From Actinomycetota bacterium (lineage in GTDB: Bacteria; Actinomycetota; Humimicrobiia; Humimicrobiales; Humimicrobiaceae), in assembly GCA_003486795.1 (NCBI GenBank), contig DNFX01000197.1:2028-7738 (forward strand): DNA of 5,711 nucleotides. Reading direction: 5' to 3'. The translations under genes and the position numbers were made by a program. Shown here in pieces: positions 5,303 to 5,711 of the stretch. Under the pieces are notes generated by a model. The model was not told where the DNA came from, searched no databases, and worked only from the letters and a program-made list of their open reading frames with translations. How positions within the stretch are numbered: position 1 is the stretch's first letter; each line of letters opens with the position of its first letter.

Positions 5303-5711
5303 TTGAAAGACGACTTTAAAAATAAAAATATTGAATTTGATTATGATAATATTTTAGGTAGAATACTATTTCCAGGTGAAATAATTCAGAAAAAAGTCAA
5401 AGAGCTTGGGAGTAGTATTACTGCTGATTATAAAGATAAAGAACTGGTAATTATCTGCATATTAAGGGGAGCAGTAATATTTTTGACTGACCTTATAAGA
5501 AATATACGGCTTCCTTTTTCAATAGACTTTATTGGTATTTCATCTTACGAAATAAATCAGCCGGATTCAGGAATTGTAAAGCTTACAAAAGATTTGGAAG
5601 AAAATATTTACGGAAAACATGTGCTGATAGTCGAGGATATTATAGATACCGGACTTACTCTCAGTTATCTTATAAGGAATCTTAAATCAAGAGAACCTCT
5701 GAGCATAGACG
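5303..5711 (+). CDS. hpt: Hypoxanthine phosphoribosyltransferase, 5' part (runs off the window)
   Basis: A cytoplasmic purine-salvage enzyme joining hypoxanthine (often also guanine) to PRPP to give IMP or GMP. The 136 visible residues show the family pattern: ILF-GEIIQKKVKELG (21-36), the LRGA loop (54-57), DFIGISSY (75-82), a KLTKDLEENIYGKHVLIV block (93-110), and the PRPP-binding signature VEDIIDTGLT (110-119) with its acidic pair Glu111-Asp112. LSYLIRNLKSREP follows (120-132). Full-length members have about 175-185 residues, so roughly the last quarter is missing beyond base 5711. The start is TTG at 5303: an in-frame TAA (5300-5302) lies directly before it, and no ATG occurs in this frame in the window. 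No Shine-Dalgarno sequence is visible. The gene lies 14 bases after the DUF3048 stop, so reinitiation or coupling is likely. In many bacteria hpt sits beside tilS and ftsH; tilS is not upstream here. Confidence 0.92.
   Translation, partial: MKDDFKNKNIEFDYDNILGRILFPGEIIQKKVKELGSSITADYKDKELVIICILRGAVIFLTDLIRNIRLPFSIDFIGISSYEINQPDSGIVKLTKDLEENIYGKHVLIVEDIIDTGLTLSYLIRNLKSREPLSID

Overview
The window is AT-rich bacterial DNA (roughly 30% GC by eye). It opens with the 3' end of a tRNA gene and then carries six protein-coding genes, all on the + strand and tightly packed. I see no mobile element, CRISPR array, toxin-antitoxin pair or phage gene. It looks like an ordinary core-genome cluster with a few local oddities.

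Layout. Bases 1-29 are the T-arm, acceptor strand and encoded CCA of a tRNA, most likely tRNA-Pro. Bases 30-155 are the only real non-coding gap and hold AT-rich inverted repeats and a weak promoter candidate. The genes follow in order: a phosphohexomutase of the phosphoglucomutase/phosphomannomutase family (156-1604), a GarA-like FHA protein (1630-2070), an FtsR-type MerR regulator (2081-2797), a D-alanyl-D-alanine carboxypeptidase (2794-4098), a YerB/DUF3048 lipoprotein (4137-5288), and the first 136 codons of hypoxanthine phosphoribosyltransferase (5303 to the window end). The last gene starts with TTG. Gaps between genes run from a 4-base overlap to 38 bases, so one transcript from the 30-155 region is plausible. 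No intrinsic terminator is visible between the genes.

Organism. Adjacent garA-like FHA and ftsR-like MerR genes are a hallmark of Actinobacteria (the Mycobacterium Rv1827-Rv1828 order), and both proteins here match those families over their length, including the FtsR-specific C-terminal half. The base composition is far too AT-rich for classical Actinobacteria. I infer a deep-branching, low-GC actinobacterial-affiliated lineage known mainly from metagenomes (for example a Humimicrobiia-like group) or a close neighbour. This is an inference from gene order and composition, not a database result.

How the genes may fit together. The hexomutase supplies sugar-1-phosphate for envelope polysaccharide or glycogen. 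The FHA protein is a phospho-dependent switch that in relatives controls 2-oxoglutarate/glutamate metabolism. FtsR relatives activate ftsZ. DacA trims peptidoglycan pentapeptides, and the DUF3048 lipoprotein sits on the outer face of the membrane. The cluster therefore reads as growth, cell-wall and division housekeeping, followed by purine salvage.

Most notable oddities: a perfect 14-bp GC-rich inverted repeat inside the DUF3048 coding sequence; a near absence of Shine-Dalgarno sequences except at the GTG start of that same gene; and an inverted repeat lying between the candidate -35 and -10 boxes upstream of the cluster.
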